From Ceratodon purpureus (Eukaryota; Streptophyta; Bryopsida; Pseudoditrichales; Ditrichaceae), in contig CM026426.1 of NCBI GenBank assembly GCA_014871385.1, forward strand, positions 30,059,452 to 30,123,451: a stretch of 64,000 bases of DNA, given 5' to 3'. The notes beneath the pieces were generated by a model. That model had not been told where the DNA came from. It did not search any database and saw nothing but the letters and a program-made list of their open reading frames with translations. Made by a program: the position numbers and the translations under genes. Numbering within the stretch: the stretch's first letter is position 1; every line of letters begins with the position of its first letter. Positions 52,965 through 64,000 of this stretch are shown in pieces.

Positions 52965-54105
52965 ACCTTTCAGTCCAATTTCAGTCCTTTGTGACTCTGT
53001 AAATGACTCTGCTGCAAATGACATTAACCAAGACCGAACTCCAGTGACGTGTTTGCTTGTTGTAGTTCGAAGGGTAAAAACTGAGCCAGATACGAATTAC
53101 ACAATTCCAGCGGGGTATAATTCAAATCACCTGAATGTACACGAGGATAAGAATGTTACAAAATCTTCTTGCTGTTGATCTGGAATTTTCAGATACCGTT
53201 TCCTTATTATCTATGACATCTAATTACTATTCTATGATTGTGATATAATGAACGAATGCCGGTAGAAGTCGCGGGCCCCATCGTTCGGAATAACAGGGAT
53301 TACACAGATCTTCGTAACGCACTTATTCTGGCAGGGCCAGAATTCATCACCACAAGCACATGTGTCTTTATGAAATCTCCCACTTTTCAAGTAGCTGATA
53401 ACTTTCTACAATCACCTTCGTCTGCTATTCTTGCATTCTGATTCGAAGATGTGTAAACTTGCTTAAAGGGTGAATGTGTTGTTTACAGTATTTGAGCATA
53501 GTCTACAATTTTCTCTCCAGACATGTACAAATCCAACTGGAATCCCCTGTTCTCTTTGCATGTATTCAATAACTCACTTACATAGTTATATGTGGTCTAA
53601 TTAAATTAACAAACAGAATAGCGGATTAATAATTGCAGCATTCGATCTGAATGTAAAACGAAAAAGGAAAAACAGACATTACAATAGATAACTTTTTAAA
53701 CCACAATTTTTGATCAAATAAAACAACACGATTGTACAAATTCTGAGGAGCATATCCATTGAAAAAGTTGCTACTCACAGTTTTATTGAAGATTCAGGAT
53801 AAAAACCAGGCGCACAGTCTATTGCTCCCGGACCTGCCTTCCATTGACACAAAACAGTAACTTATTTATCTAACGAAATCCCTATAGGTGGTAACACTCT
53901 TTGCATTTCACAGCTCTCGTATACAAAAACTTCGCGTTAACACATCAGGTATACATCACATATTTTGTGAACCAGCTACACTAAAAATCTTGCAAACTCT
54001 TGAGCTATGTGCTACTGACATGTACACATAATCTGCATGGAATTATGTTGTTCGACATGGGACCATAAACCCAAACTACCAGTTCACTCACACTAGAACG
54101 ATGGA
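52965..54105. other. AT-rich non-coding host stretch
   Basis: No gene supported; short open frames only. Confidence 0.4.
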
Positions 54106-54240
54106 ATGTTCAAGCGCAAACTAGGGTTACTTTGCATGCACATCTCTTTTCTGGCTCATTATAAATCTGGGATCCCTCAGAACAGATACCATGTAGCAAA
54201 TTACAATTACTTGGTTCTGATATGCGAGAAAGTTATAGTC

Positions 54241-54735
54241 ATGGACGAGTTAGTTGAATGTGTGAGGCGGCTTGCGACCGCAGAGATGAACACTCTGATC
54301 ATAACACTAGACATTCAGGTTCTGAAGGCGGAACTAAACTCGATAGACGTACCTGCACTTAGGGAGGCATTGACAGACGCGCAGGAAGCGTATGAGAGTG
54401 AACTGGATGTCCTGGCCAACATTCTTCAACTATTCACCCCCGCACGTCCAAGGCGTGGATTGGCCGATGTTGATAGGAGAGTTGCTAGGCATCTGAGAGA
54501 TGTAATGAATGCGAAGGAGGCGAAGGAGGAAGCGACAAAGCGGTGGTGGCATGGAACACGAAGATCTCATAGTTTACAATGCCAGATCAGGATCGCGGAG
54601 GTAGAATTTGTTGATCTTGAAGCAGTTGAACAACTCACTAGGGAAGACTGTTATGCGCCAATTATTGACTTGGCTCGTGGTTGGACAGGTTGTAAGGCAA
54701 TTTGTAGGAACTCTCCATGTAAACTCCATCTGTAA
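54241..54735 (+). CDS. Small coiled-coil protein (unrecognised)
   Basis: 164 codons from ATG 54241 (MDELVECVRRLATAEM) to TAA. An upstream in-frame ATG exists at 54106, but the sequence between is hydrophobic and atypical. Mainly helical and charged (about residues 10-120), with a Cys-rich end (CKAICRNSPC). Surrounding sequence is AT-rich non-coding. No family recognised. Confidence 0.45.
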   Translation: MDELVECVRRLATAEMNTLIITLDIQVLKAELNSIDVPALREALTDAQEAYESELDVLANILQLFTPARPRRGLADVDRRVARHLRDVMNAKEAKEEATKRWWHGTRRSHSLQCQIRIAEVEFVDLEAVEQLTREDCYAPIIDLARGWTGCKAICRNSPCKLHL

Positions 54736-55111
54736 CACTTTCACAATAAGCATAATGTGAGAAATTTTGAGCTTACAGTATACCATCTAACAAACAGTAT
54801 GCAAATGTTATCAATATGTTTTTCCATAACCACTGTGTGAACCAAAGCTTTAATCAATCCCTATGTCCAGTTAACAAAACACACATCTGCTTCGGTATAG
54901 TCATGTCTCTTCACTGTGAACTGTTTTGTTTTGTACATTGTTTTCAATGGCAATCCGAACAATTACTTAATGAATCTTGTAGAAAATGTTGTTGCTATCC
55001 GATTACAATGTGCTATACACAGCCAAAAAAAAAAAAGAGGATGTACTGCGGATGTCTACTACTGAACAACATTGAGGAGGCTTTCACACATATGTCAAAG
55101 CGTGCACTCAC
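54736..55111. other. AT-rich host stretch
   Basis: Nothing recognisable except an A-run of about 12 bases at 55025-55036. Confidence 0.35.
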
Positions 55112-55910
55112 CGCTTGAAGAATCTCCACAATGCGCGACTCTTTTATTGACCAGGGTCTATCTTTTTGGGTAGCCTGTCCAAAAGTACAGCAATAAATCA
55201 TCTAAAAAGTTAACCACGACCCAGGACCACAACGACTCAGAGTAAAGATAGTACAGATGTAAAGAATGTGATATCAACACATACATTTCAGCTCTTCAAG
55301 TATTACGGTGCCGTTCCTGTCAATTTCAATCGCATTTGAACTCATCTCGCAGGTCCTGAATATCAGAGCTATAATCGAGCCTGCGCGCTAGAGCCTGCAA
55401 GAGATCAAAAGAAATGCATGATGTCAACTACACATGGTCAAAACTAGATGCATAATTGTGATCGTAAAAGGAAGGTGATAGGAGATAGTATTGATGAATA
55501 CATACCCTTAGATTAAACTGCGTGAAGCGGGTGTATTTCAAGGTCTCCCTCATATTGGACAATACGGAAATGTCGTATTGTATGTCCGGAACATCTTCTC
55601 TTTCTTTCGACCACGAATGAGCTACATATATTAAACATAAGTTTAGCTGGTAAGTCCTTCCAAAGAGTCCTTCTGAAACACTAGGATACAGGAACTTATT
55701 CCTCTTCCAGCTCGACTCTCATATTACGTTCTAACAGAAAAAAACAGAAATGGGATTAAAGGTTTCTTTACTTACACCAAGTTAGAGCGGCAGTAAGTCT
55801 CACAGCGGCATCATTCACCAGTGGTTTCTTGACAAAATCCTTGGCACTCCGGCTGAATGTTGGCCATGGCTTCTCCCTAAAGTCTGGCTTCTTTTTTAAC
55901 GGCTCAGAAC
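55112..55910 (-). pseudogene. Calcium-dependent protein kinase (group IV CDPK) pseudogene, four exons
   Basis: Exons 55910-55776, 55621-55506, 55394-55285 and 55174-55112, each with AG/GT borders. They encode in order the end of the kinase domain (KKPDFREKPWPTFSRSAKDFVKK), the junction/autoinhibitory segment (ISVLSNMRETLKYTRFTQF), the first EF-hand (DRNGTVILEELK) and the next linker (RPWSIKESRIVEILQA). This matches CPK16/18/28-type kinases, which sense calcium. An extra base in exon 3 (near 55330) creates a TGA in frame, and exon 3 to 4 phase does not fit. The kinase catalytic exons and later EF-hands were not found nearby. Confidence 0.75.
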
Positions 55911-56728
55911 CTAAAAAGATGCACGTCAGCTTCGGCATGCTTTCATAAAAACCAGTACGGTCATTCGGCTCCCTTGTAGCAAACATTATATTCAAGCAGG
56001 AATAGGATTGCACTTGATGAACTTTCCAAGCACTTCTAAGGACAGGACGTAGATTAACGCATACCAAATCAAAACAAAATGAAATGAATTGATAAACAGA
56101 GTATCTTATAATATTTACCGGAATCATAATAACATTGAAGCATATTTTATTTCTAACCTATCATACAACAATCGCAATTAAGAAGTATCAAGCAGAAAAG
56201 AGGAACACCAAGAAAACTAGATTAATAGCAGACTCAGAAAAGGGGTTTAGTGTCGACAACGTCTATAACAAACAGTTGTTTATCAATTTCTCCGCAACCA
56301 GACAGAATTTACAAAGCTTTACAAAAATGAAGTTATTCACTGACTGAACCCGGGCATAACTGCGTAGAAACAAAATTGTGGGCTGCTACGAAAATATTAT
56401 AAACTTCAAATGTGTTTAAGTTTGATTAGCAGACGAACACTGTTTATGAAAAAAACAAAATGATTACGGTCACACAAGAGAACTACGCTCTAAATACGGT
56501 CCTACAGTAATCTATCCTAGCAGCCGCGTCCTCCATGCATCTGCATCATTCGCAATATTCCTTTGTCAGGAACGTAATACACTTACACATTTATCAGAAA
56601 CAGTTATGCAAAAAAAGGATAGCATTCTCATCACCTATGCGAATGGTCTAAGCAGCTAAGTGGTACGAGTGATAAAATTGAACGATAACAAATAGATGAC
56701 CATTGAGAGGAGTTGAATATATGTACCT
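55911..56728. other. AT-rich host stretch
   Basis: No gene supported. I looked for the catalytic exons of the CDPK here and did not find them. Confidence 0.35.
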
Positions 56729-57279
56729 TCACACACTCTTCGCGCGATTTCCCGGTGTTACCCAAATGGTATCAATTCTCTCCTGACCATCTCCCGGGAT
56801 CACGTCCACTGAGACCATCCATCCGCTGGTGAGTAACATGAACAAGGATACTAACTCGGAGTTCGACAGATCACCAAGTGCCGCGGTCCTTAGCCTCATG
56901 GGCAACGGTTTTGCAACACTCCACGAGTTGGAGAAAATGATCACAACTCTGTCAAAGTCTTCAACGGGGTTACAGCCGGCCTACGGAGCCAGTTCGTGTT
57001 ACCGAAACGGGTCTTGCTGAGGGAGGACGCAGCGCGAAGAGCATTGTACTCGACGCGGCTCCGCATCGCCAGGTTCCACGCCTTCGAAAGGCACGCAAGC
57101 TGAGGAATGAGCTCCAAAATTTCCTGCCTGTCGATGTGTAGACGATCAACAGATGTCCAGCTCTCCGCAGGCTCACAAGCGAACTCCAGCACATGGTCTA
57201 TCATGACATCCGAAGCTACCATTTCGAAGCGGCCCTTCTTCAGTTCAGAGAACTGCGCTATCCATCGCAGATCCGACAT
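56729..57279 (-). pseudogene. F-box-like frame, apparently frameshifted
   Basis: ATG 57277-57279 opens 112 codons (to 56941) with an ILELIPQLACLSKAWNLAMR block, reminiscent of the second half of an F-box, which binds SKP1. An overlapping second frame (56944-56729) continues with a Ser/Leu-rich part and GWMVSVDVIPGDGQERIDT. The two frames look like one protein split by an indel. The F-box call rests on weak pattern similarity only. Confidence 0.4.
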
Positions 57280-57569
57280 TGTGAGAGACAATGAGCCTTC
57301 GAGGTGTTCACAGAAGAAGAATAAAGAGTACGCAGACAGTGTTGAGGGGCTGAGAAGCCAAATTGAAGGAAACGAGAAGACTCAGCAAACAAATGAGATT
57401 GATGAGCGCCTTACCTCTGGAAAATATATATTTCAGTTGGTTTGGGGAGACGATTGCGACGGGCCTGTCAGCCGCCTCTAATCCGACAAGGAGCCCATAA
57501 TCCTGTAGTGCTCTTGATGCTTCATGAGTAGATTAGACATCAGGTCATCGAGTCTCACGTCACACTTGG

Positions 57570-57869
57570 TTAAGGGAGGAACTGATTTGAGAGCATAGGC
57601 TGGTTATCATACCCTTGAGACCGATTATGGTCATCATGAAAGTACCAGCATGTACAAACGGGACCCCGTATGATTATCAATGATGTCCACTGAGTTGACA
57701 TCCACCCATCAGACTCAGCGCTCGGAAATCCGCTCATTTCGTCTTTGAATCCTAAAACCATGGAATTCCACAACCTCTTGAATCGAGCAGCTTCTAAAAA
57801 TCGCTCATGCATACTACATTGGACACATATGGGTCCCCGACTAAATACACGAATTGGAAGAGCAACGCG
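57570..57869 (-). CDS. Terminal exon candidate with RVALPI motif
   Basis: After acceptor TTCAG at 57870 the frame opens with RVALPI and runs about 99 codons to a stop at 57570. It includes a short Cys pair, FLEAARFKRLWNSMV and SDGWMSTQW. The first 21 bases are identical to part of the gene at 61525-62931 (around 61861-61881). Its GWM...QW block resembles GWMVSVDV in 56729-57279. In phase with the exon at 58036-58104. Confidence 0.4.
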   Translation of the reverse strand, partial: RVALPIRVFSRGPICVQCSMHERFLEAARFKRLWNSMVLGFKDEMSGFPSAESDGWMSTQWTSLIIIRGPVCTCWYFHDDHNRSQGYDNQPMLSNQFLP

Positions 57870-58035
57870 CTGAAGGAAAAAAACACATCATTCATTGAAA
57901 AAAAAAGAATTTAAAACCTGAAAAAATGTAAATAAAAAAACCCAGAACTGGCTAAGTCTAGTTTCAGCGGAAGCCATTACATTGATCAAGGTAGCCGGAA
58001 ACCCCATCAACGGTCGGGAAGAGGTATTATCTCAC

Positions 58036-58104
58036 CATGTATGGATGTGCAACTTCTTCCATCGCTGATGGTTGCTCATATCTTATTTCTTGCAGTCCTT
58101 TACC
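58036..58104 (-). CDS. Internal exon candidate
   Basis: 69 bases, 23 codons, acceptor CTACAG and donor ATG|GTGAGA. Encodes GKGLQEIRYEQPSAMEEVAH. Phase 0 at both ends and compatible with the next exon at 57869. Confidence 0.4.
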
Positions 58105-58471
58105 CTGTAGCAGAACTGGTTATATCTGTATAGCACCTCACATGAGATAATGAGATGCAGAGTTCCATGATAAACACCTCAACATTAAAAGATAAATCCG
58201 TGTATATACCGAGCTAGTGTTATTTTTAATTGTGTTTTTATTCTATATTTATTTATTTATTTATTACTGGCCTCCCTCGTGAAAATCAGATTGAAATGCT
58301 TCATCATAAGAATCGTAGCCAATTGTTCAAAAAAACACTCATGATGGCATTTTCTGTTTAAGTCCAGTATCAACGGCTGTAGAGTCATTAAATGGAACAT
58401 CACGAACGTGAGTCTCCAATATGTAAAAAAACACTACAGCGGTTTTCATAGCATTGTCTAAACAATCGTAC

Positions 58472-58530
58472 CTATTGAACGCGTCCACCTTTGAATTTGC
58501 TCCGTAGTTAGTCTTCGACCTCCATCGATC
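58472..58530 (-). CDS. Internal exon candidate
   Basis: 59 bases between acceptor ATTTCAG and donor AATAG|GTACGA. Encodes DRWRSKTNYGANSKVDAF. Its phase does not fit the exon at 58104 directly, so another exon may lie between them. Confidence 0.3.
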
Positions 58531-59429
58531 CTGAAATGCAGATTATGGTCGAGGCAAAGCTCTAATATATTTCTTAAACAAGTACAGCTTACATGAATAA
58601 AACTCTATTTAGTGGTACGATAAAATAAATCATGTAGTCATATAAATTCATACGACTAAATGAAGAACATTCTACGACTTTGTAAGTCCACGTTTCTAAC
58701 CAGAATCAAAAAACGGTGAAACAATCAAATTCACGCCAACAAAAAATTCATTCCTGCACGAAATATATGCTTCTTTGATTAGCCAGTAAGTAAATACATC
58801 ATCTTTAGTGCGTAACTTTTAGAGGTTTGTAAAATCGGGAAGAGGCAACACTTGCTGACTCTATATCTCCCTCAGTCTCACAAAACCCATGCATTTAAAA
58901 TGCAGAAAATTTCAAAGAACACTGTGCCAAGTAAAACAGTATCATGTACTTTGAAATTTCTCGAGTTCACGATGACCCTCAGTCTCTCAGCGTCTTTGAA
59001 TCTCCGATCTGCATTCACAGCGCGAACCCCCGCTTCTCTTTAAATTACTATTGCTATTATATTTAGGTACCTAAGGAAAGCAGCGAATGTTCATACAAAA
59101 CATCATAGTCAGTCATTGATTTCAAAACTCAACCTTCATTGACCCGAAGTCTTATATTGTACATGTATGTCGGTAAACAGTGCATACAAAAGATACAGAG
59201 ATTCCCTTTCCCCCTCTAAAGTTATATCTAAATTACATCCAGTAATTCCAGAGTGCAGCATCCACTACAGTCATCATGCACCAGAAACAAGTAAAATCAT
59301 TGATATATTTGATCAGTTCCTAATAGACTTGAATACGTTAATTGTGTACCGTGTTCACCATTTCCTATTGCCGAGTACTGTATAAAAGAAAAAAGACATG
59401 TAAAGTCAACATTGCCAATACTCACCTCT
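58531..59429. other. AT-rich host stretch
   Basis: One possible minus-strand exon near 59040-58955 (helical, KDAERLRVIVNSRNFK), otherwise nothing recognisable. Confidence 0.3.
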
Positions 59430-59976
59430 TCAGGAGTTCTCCTTTGAGACAATAATCTCTTCATCAAGACATGCTTTAATGCGTTGTTCTTTTCTTCTCC
59501 GCACCTCCACAAAATGGTTATGTCGTAGCTTCCACAGTTTTTTTTGTTCCTCATTAGAATAAGGGGAGTTCACTGCGTCGATGCAAACGCTGCGTAGATC
59601 TTCCGAAGGACCAAACTCGGCCTCGTTCACTTCTGACTGGCACATGAATTCCTCCATCGTTAGCTTTATCAAGTCCGTATGTGGATCGTTATCAACGTCT
59701 GCACAGTGCTCGGCGTATTTCCTCGCAATCTCAGAATCAATTTCTGTCTTTCCTCCAGCCATTGTACCCATCTGCACGGGGTCAGACACAGAGCTATTAG
59801 ATTCTCCCTGCAGATAGCGAATTCCATCTTCCGGCAATCCCACTTCCTCTGCCTTTCTCTTCCGGCGACGATTGAAACCTCTGTCCAAAACGTCTAGTAA
59901 TGAAGGTTGTGTCTCGGGTATATCCTCTTCGTACTCTGAAGAAGACTGTGATCGGAGGTTTGGTTCCGCCCCTTCG
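59430..59976 (-). CDS. Acidic nuclear-type protein exon (unrecognised)
   Basis: Open frame of about 182 codons following a possible acceptor AGTCAG at 59977. Acidic start (SSEYEEDIPETQ), a basic cluster NRRRKRKAEE, then a helical part with EIARKYAEHCADVDNDPHT and RSVCIDAVNSPYSNEEQKKL. Ends in TGA at 59430-59432, with a GTGAGT a few bases later that might be used instead. No family recognised. Confidence 0.45.
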
Positions 59977-60824
59977 CTGACTCATTTCTCCGATAAAGAA
60001 GTGTTCCCGTAACTTCCATCTCATTCTGTTACGCCTGTATCCCCCTTTTATATTGTTTGTACTACCTCCTGCAGAGCAATTGGATCACTGGACTTTCCCT
60101 TCTTCAAATCCATTACACTAGAGGCTCTCTTCTGAAAATCAAACTCCTCGTCTGACACGGAACGCAATCGAATCCTTAGAGAAATGAACATGTAATTACA
60201 ACTTCGAGCATAGTGAAACTCTTATACAGCTACGAAAAAGATAACGATGCCTTCTAACAGATGACATAGAATCACTGAAAGAAAATCTGGATGTTAGAGG
60301 TAACTAGTGTCAAACAATAAGAGATGTCCTTTTAAGACGAGAAAAAGTGACTACAGATCACTTATGCGTGACTCCAGTGATAAACTCTCTAGAAGATAGA
60401 AAGGTAGCTCACTTTCAGATCGTCTTAAGTGCAATCTCATCGAGTGAAGTATGGAGAATCAATGAAAGTGAATTTTTGAAAGAAAACACAATGCGTACTT
60501 GAAGTTCAGTGAAAGATACATAAATAAATGAAATGTGTAATATTTACCGTGCAAAGAACTTATGAATAGGGAGTTCCAATTGAAATCAAAAAACGTTGTT
60601 CCGTACATGAACTCAACTTACAAATAGGGTGTTTTGAAGTTAAATCAGAAAACTGTGTTCCGTGTACTTACCTGCATGTGCTCCTGCTTTTCGAGTAACG
60701 AGCAGACTGTGAACATACCAATTCCAAAAAACAATAACACCATGGATAACAAAACCAAACCACTGTTCAGACAAACGTGCCTCAATACTATAATATAACA
60801 AACTATCCTTCAATTATTCCTTAC
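59977..60824. other. AT-rich host stretch
   Basis: Likely intron or intergenic; no coding signal. Confidence 0.3.
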
Positions 60825-60959
60825 CGTTTTCAACAAGGCTGACAATGTTCAATGTGGACCACAAATTCTGACCAACATGGGATGGAGATAAGTCCGAACC
60901 ACTTTCTAAGGTGTCACTTCGAGTATTTGAGAAGAATGCAAATACGAAAATAGTCTTCT
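60825..60959 (-). CDS. Exon candidate (unrecognised)
   Basis: 135 bases, acceptor CCTTTCAG and donor AACG|GTAAGG. Encodes a hydrophobic strand, then RSDTLESGSDLSPSHVGQNL. Confidence 0.35.
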
Positions 60960-61524
60960 CTGAAAGGATGGGGGAAACAAGAAGGAAAACAAAATCCGAC
61001 AACTAAACGACATTGGACCTAAGAAATTAATCCAATGTATGATGATCTGTCTAACTCCAAGGGTTAATTGGAGAGACTCATCAAATGTGTTGTTGTCACT
61101 AAGAGGTGTCGTATTATCCCATTACATATCTCTCCATAACTGAGACGGTACATTCACCTTCCTATACACAACTTCTTCTTCCAATCTGCCAAAAACTTAT
61201 TACGTCCATAGCCAAAACACTGGATTACAAGCACTGTCAAGTCCCAAAATTACGTCGGTAAGTAACATTTGTCGAACAATTCCAAGCTGACGCTCCACGA
61301 CCCACTTCCAAACGTTTCACTCCACTGTGTAAGAAATCGAAGCTACGGAAACAACAACAAGATGAATGTTCCACTCCGTTTTTCTCAATGTGATTGACAA
61401 AAAAAATCTACCCAAACGGTGCGAAGACAGTGTGACCATAATATTGCATTTCGCGTTTCCTGACAGTTTCTAAAAAATGAGAAATATGTATATCGAGCCT
61501 TGTGACACTAACATCAATGTGGGA
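60960..61524. other. Intergenic host stretch
   Basis: No gene supported. Confidence 0.35.
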
Positions 61525-62931
61525 TCACTCTTTTTCTGACTTCGCCTTCCCTTTGCCTTTTCGATCGGTTTCCTCATCTGCCTCTTTCTTTGCATCAACG
61601 TCGTCATTATGTGTGGATTCTGGGTCTGCCGTAGACGAGATCATAATCCGACCAGAGGAACCGCCATATTTTGGAGGCTCAACAATTCTCTTTCTCTTTA
61701 ACGCTGGACCATCATCATCGTCACCACCTGCCAGGCCAACCTCGATAGCCCATTCAGTTACATTTGAAACACCATCGACAGGGAAACCATTTTCAAACTC
61801 CCACTTCTGTAGTGGAGTATACAACCCGTGAATAGAAGACGTCATTCCACCTTCGGCACAAATTGGAAGAGCAACGCGCTGCGCAATTTTACGCACAAGG
61901 AGTACTCCAACATATCCTCCTGTATTGTTAACGCGAGGAATTTCAGTGACGGGGCCTTGCTCTCCAACTGCATTCTCTTCTGTTACGGTATCTAAGGATT
62001 CTTTGTCTGTCTCGTCGTCTTCGGATTGGTTGAGAATTTCTTCTGCCACATCGCGTGCGCTTGAGCGAGCTTCCTCTTTCGCAGACTTGATTTCTAGCAG
62101 GTTTTCATACGAATTTGAGGAAGAGATTGTACCTTGAGCACTCACTCCCACCGTGGACGGTCCGGGTATCCTCAACCAAAGTCCCCACTTCTTACGAGCA
62201 CCCCGTAAATTATGGAGCACATTTATATCTTTGCATATGGCTGTAACATGAGCGATAGCTTCTGCAGAAATGTTCTGCTCCGTCTTCGGGGGGTCAGTGG
62301 TTTCCTCGTCGGCTGGACGTACGATCACTTCATTATCATCTATGCCACTAGTGATGTTCATCGCGGCATCCCCTTCCTTTGCAACAAACAGGTCGGTAAT
62401 CCTTGAAACATTTTGAACTTTGTCGCAATCAGCAATCGGGTCTTCAACAAAAACTCCCACTATTACAATAACATATGAAACACAATATTCAAGTACTATC
62501 TTCAGTAGAACAATCCATCATTCACACATTAACGCAACTCAACACGAAGAGACTGAACCACTTCAGTAGAAGATTTAGTTACAACAGAATATCTTATAAT
62601 ATTTAGTTGCTCCAAGAACAGCTTGCTCAAACAATACGACATAACTAAAATAACTCTTACAAACAGGTTTATCTGGGAGTCATGTTTTCGAAAAGTAACA
62701 AAAACGAGGATATATATATTCATTGCTTAGATTTTTTTCGTAACCACACACAGGCTCACGTGTGTAGAAAATCTTTGATAGCCATCATCTGATACAGTGG
62801 AAGCTCAAACATCACCACATGCGAAATGTAAACTTACATTCTTCACAGTGGATATCTTCTGTTACGGGATTTGGTGACGCTGAATTTCCCGTTGACGTCA
62901 TGTTGTTTTCCTTTGCTGATTCCATGGACAT
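61525..62931 (-). CDS. Two-exon host gene, acidic nuclear-type protein (unrecognised)
   Basis: Exon 1 62931-62838 starts at ATG 62929-62931 and ends at donor GAAT|GTAAGT. Exon 2 62459-61525 starts after acceptor AATAG. The split codon joins in frame to give 342 residues. Features: Ser/Asn-rich start, an acidic helical part (SAKEEARSSARDVAEEIL), a conserved-looking centre with RVALPICAEGGM and LYTPLQKWEFENGF, then DDDDGPALKRKRI and a basic/acidic tail KGKGKAKSEKE suggesting a nuclear location. Upstream exons are possible. It shares the RVALPI exon sequence with 57570-57869, implying a local gene family. Confidence 0.6.
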
Positions 62932-63541
62932 CCTGTCTTGATAATACGGTAAACAACTGCAGGGTCCGTTCAGGTACAATTAAACATAAGCCACAATAGA
63001 CAACTTTGGATGCGCATTGCTTGCAACCTCCCTCACACTTTGTAGGATGAGATTCTCTAATCGAAAACGCTGCGCCGTATACTAATATCCACGTAAACCA
63101 TACATCAGAAGACGTTGTTACAGTAAAGAATGGAGCATCCACGCAGCAAATTCATATGACCGAACCCTTCAACACATCCATACATTGTACCTAAATATAA
63201 TTACATGAGAACTTCCAGCCTACTCAAACACGTCAGTGGTCACGCTGTAGTGAAACAATCCAGTTAACGAAGTCGCTTAGTTCAAACGGATACCATAAAC
63301 TACACTGTCCCATGTGTTTTTTGTTACATCTTCAAGCATAAACATGAACTACAGCAGCAAGCCCCGATCACCATAGCTAACCTAAAACGCAGCAAGTAAA
63401 CATTTACTTCTCAATGAACATGCAGCGGACATTACAACCAGAGAGAATGGATTGGAATTACAAAAGGCCAGACCATGAACTACGCTACCTCCGCCACCGA
63501 TGGAAATCTAAGATACATCAGACCTCTCGGAAACAACTCAC
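62932..63541. other. AT-rich host stretch
   Basis: A Cys-rich minus-strand open frame (63142-62932) overlaps this stretch but gives no recognisable domain. Confidence 0.3.
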
Positions 63542-63604
63542 CAGCGAAGCGAATCGTTCGGTATCGATAATGTGCTTCCTTCCCTCTGTTCCAGAAGAAA
63601 CATG
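63542..63604 (-). CDS. Exon candidate (unrecognised)
   Basis: 63 bases, 21 codons, between acceptor TTGGCAG and donor CTG|GTGAGT, open in one frame. Splice borders are the only support. Confidence 0.2.
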
Positions 63605-64000
63605 CTGCCAAAATGAGAGAGATAACCCCTTCCTGATAATCAACAGAAATCTTCAAAAACTTCAAAATAAACGAAGAGAACGATCCATGAAATGTAGAAT
63701 GTACCACAAATGAACATAAAAAAGGCGGCTTCTCTGGAAATCTAGGAAAATGGGACATTTCAAGAAAGAATAGCGATCTAACGTACATCTGTAAAAACCA
63801 AATGTCAACTAATGAGTACCTTGTCCGTAAACTGGAGCGTCGACTGTGTCAACTCTGGGTGCGTGAAAGGACATCCTGGGACCGATGATTTCGAGTAAAC
63901 GTCTCCTCCTCTAGCTTTTTATGATGCGAATATTATATTGGATGTTAGACATTATCATTAATGATTTCAGTTCGCTCCATGAATGATAAATCTGCACCCG

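Noticed and set aside
57000..57040. A 24-base GT...AG intron joining the two frames of the F-box-like sequence
   Set aside because: Too short for spliceosomal removal; an indel is more likely.
58245..58268. TTTA microsatellite and other A/T runs (for example 55025-55036)
   Set aside because: Ordinary low-complexity sequence without linked structure.
1..64000. rRNA, tRNA, CRISPR arrays, bacterial operons
   Set aside because: No cloverleaf, rRNA core, regular spacer array or prokaryotic gene organisation was seen.

Overview
The window looks like nuclear DNA of a green plant, probably a seedless plant or a streptophyte alga; I cannot name the species. The evidence is large Ty3/gypsy LTR retrotransposons of the non-chromodomain Tat/Ogre/Athila type, plant telo-boxes (AAACCCTA) in their LTRs, spliceosomal exons with GTAAGT-type donors, and exons of a plant group IV calcium-dependent protein kinase. 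I saw no rRNA, tRNA or CRISPR array.

Layout. (1) 1-5869: left-truncated minus-strand gypsy element A (gag-protease-RT-RNase H-integrase, three in-frame TAG stops, 5' LTR at 5187-5869). (2) 6410-7007 continuing at 24059-24306: a coiled-coil plus RING-like reading frame split by transposon insertion. (3) 7008-24053: a solo LTR (TSD cggca) that is itself split by a complete 13.36 kb element B (8573-21934, TSD cggtg). B has exceptionally long 3,653-bp LTRs, each with an intact 731-codon ORF, LTRs that differ at one base that I could find, and gag and pol in one frame separated by a single TGA-CGG stop followed by a predicted stem/pseudoknot. (4) 24.3-30.6 kb: decayed coding fragments, tandem repeats and possible minus-strand exons. 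(5) 30622-42413: complete but defective element C (432-bp LTRs, TSD ccctg). Its RT/RNase H region is deleted, but it keeps a long extra ORF between integrase and 3' LTR. (6) 42.4-50.2 kb: host DNA with a domain-plus-coiled-coil ORF pair, exon candidates and an LTR-like segment. (7) 50245-52964: fragment D, related to A, on the plus strand and truncated at both ends. (8) 53-64 kb: AT-rich, intron-containing host DNA, mostly minus strand, with a CDPK pseudogene, an F-box-like frame, a clean two-exon gene at 61525-62931 and several isolated exons.

The two most interesting signals are both in element B. Its giant LTR encodes a protein (N-terminal globular domain, acidic/RS linker, coiled coil, basic tail) downstream of its own TATA box, making it the first ORF on the predicted genomic RNA. 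Its gag-pol junction has the hallmarks of programmed UGA readthrough. Element C carries a protein of similar architecture in the more usual place, between integrase and 3' LTR. This suggests one class of accessory protein that sits inside the LTR in one lineage and outside it in another.
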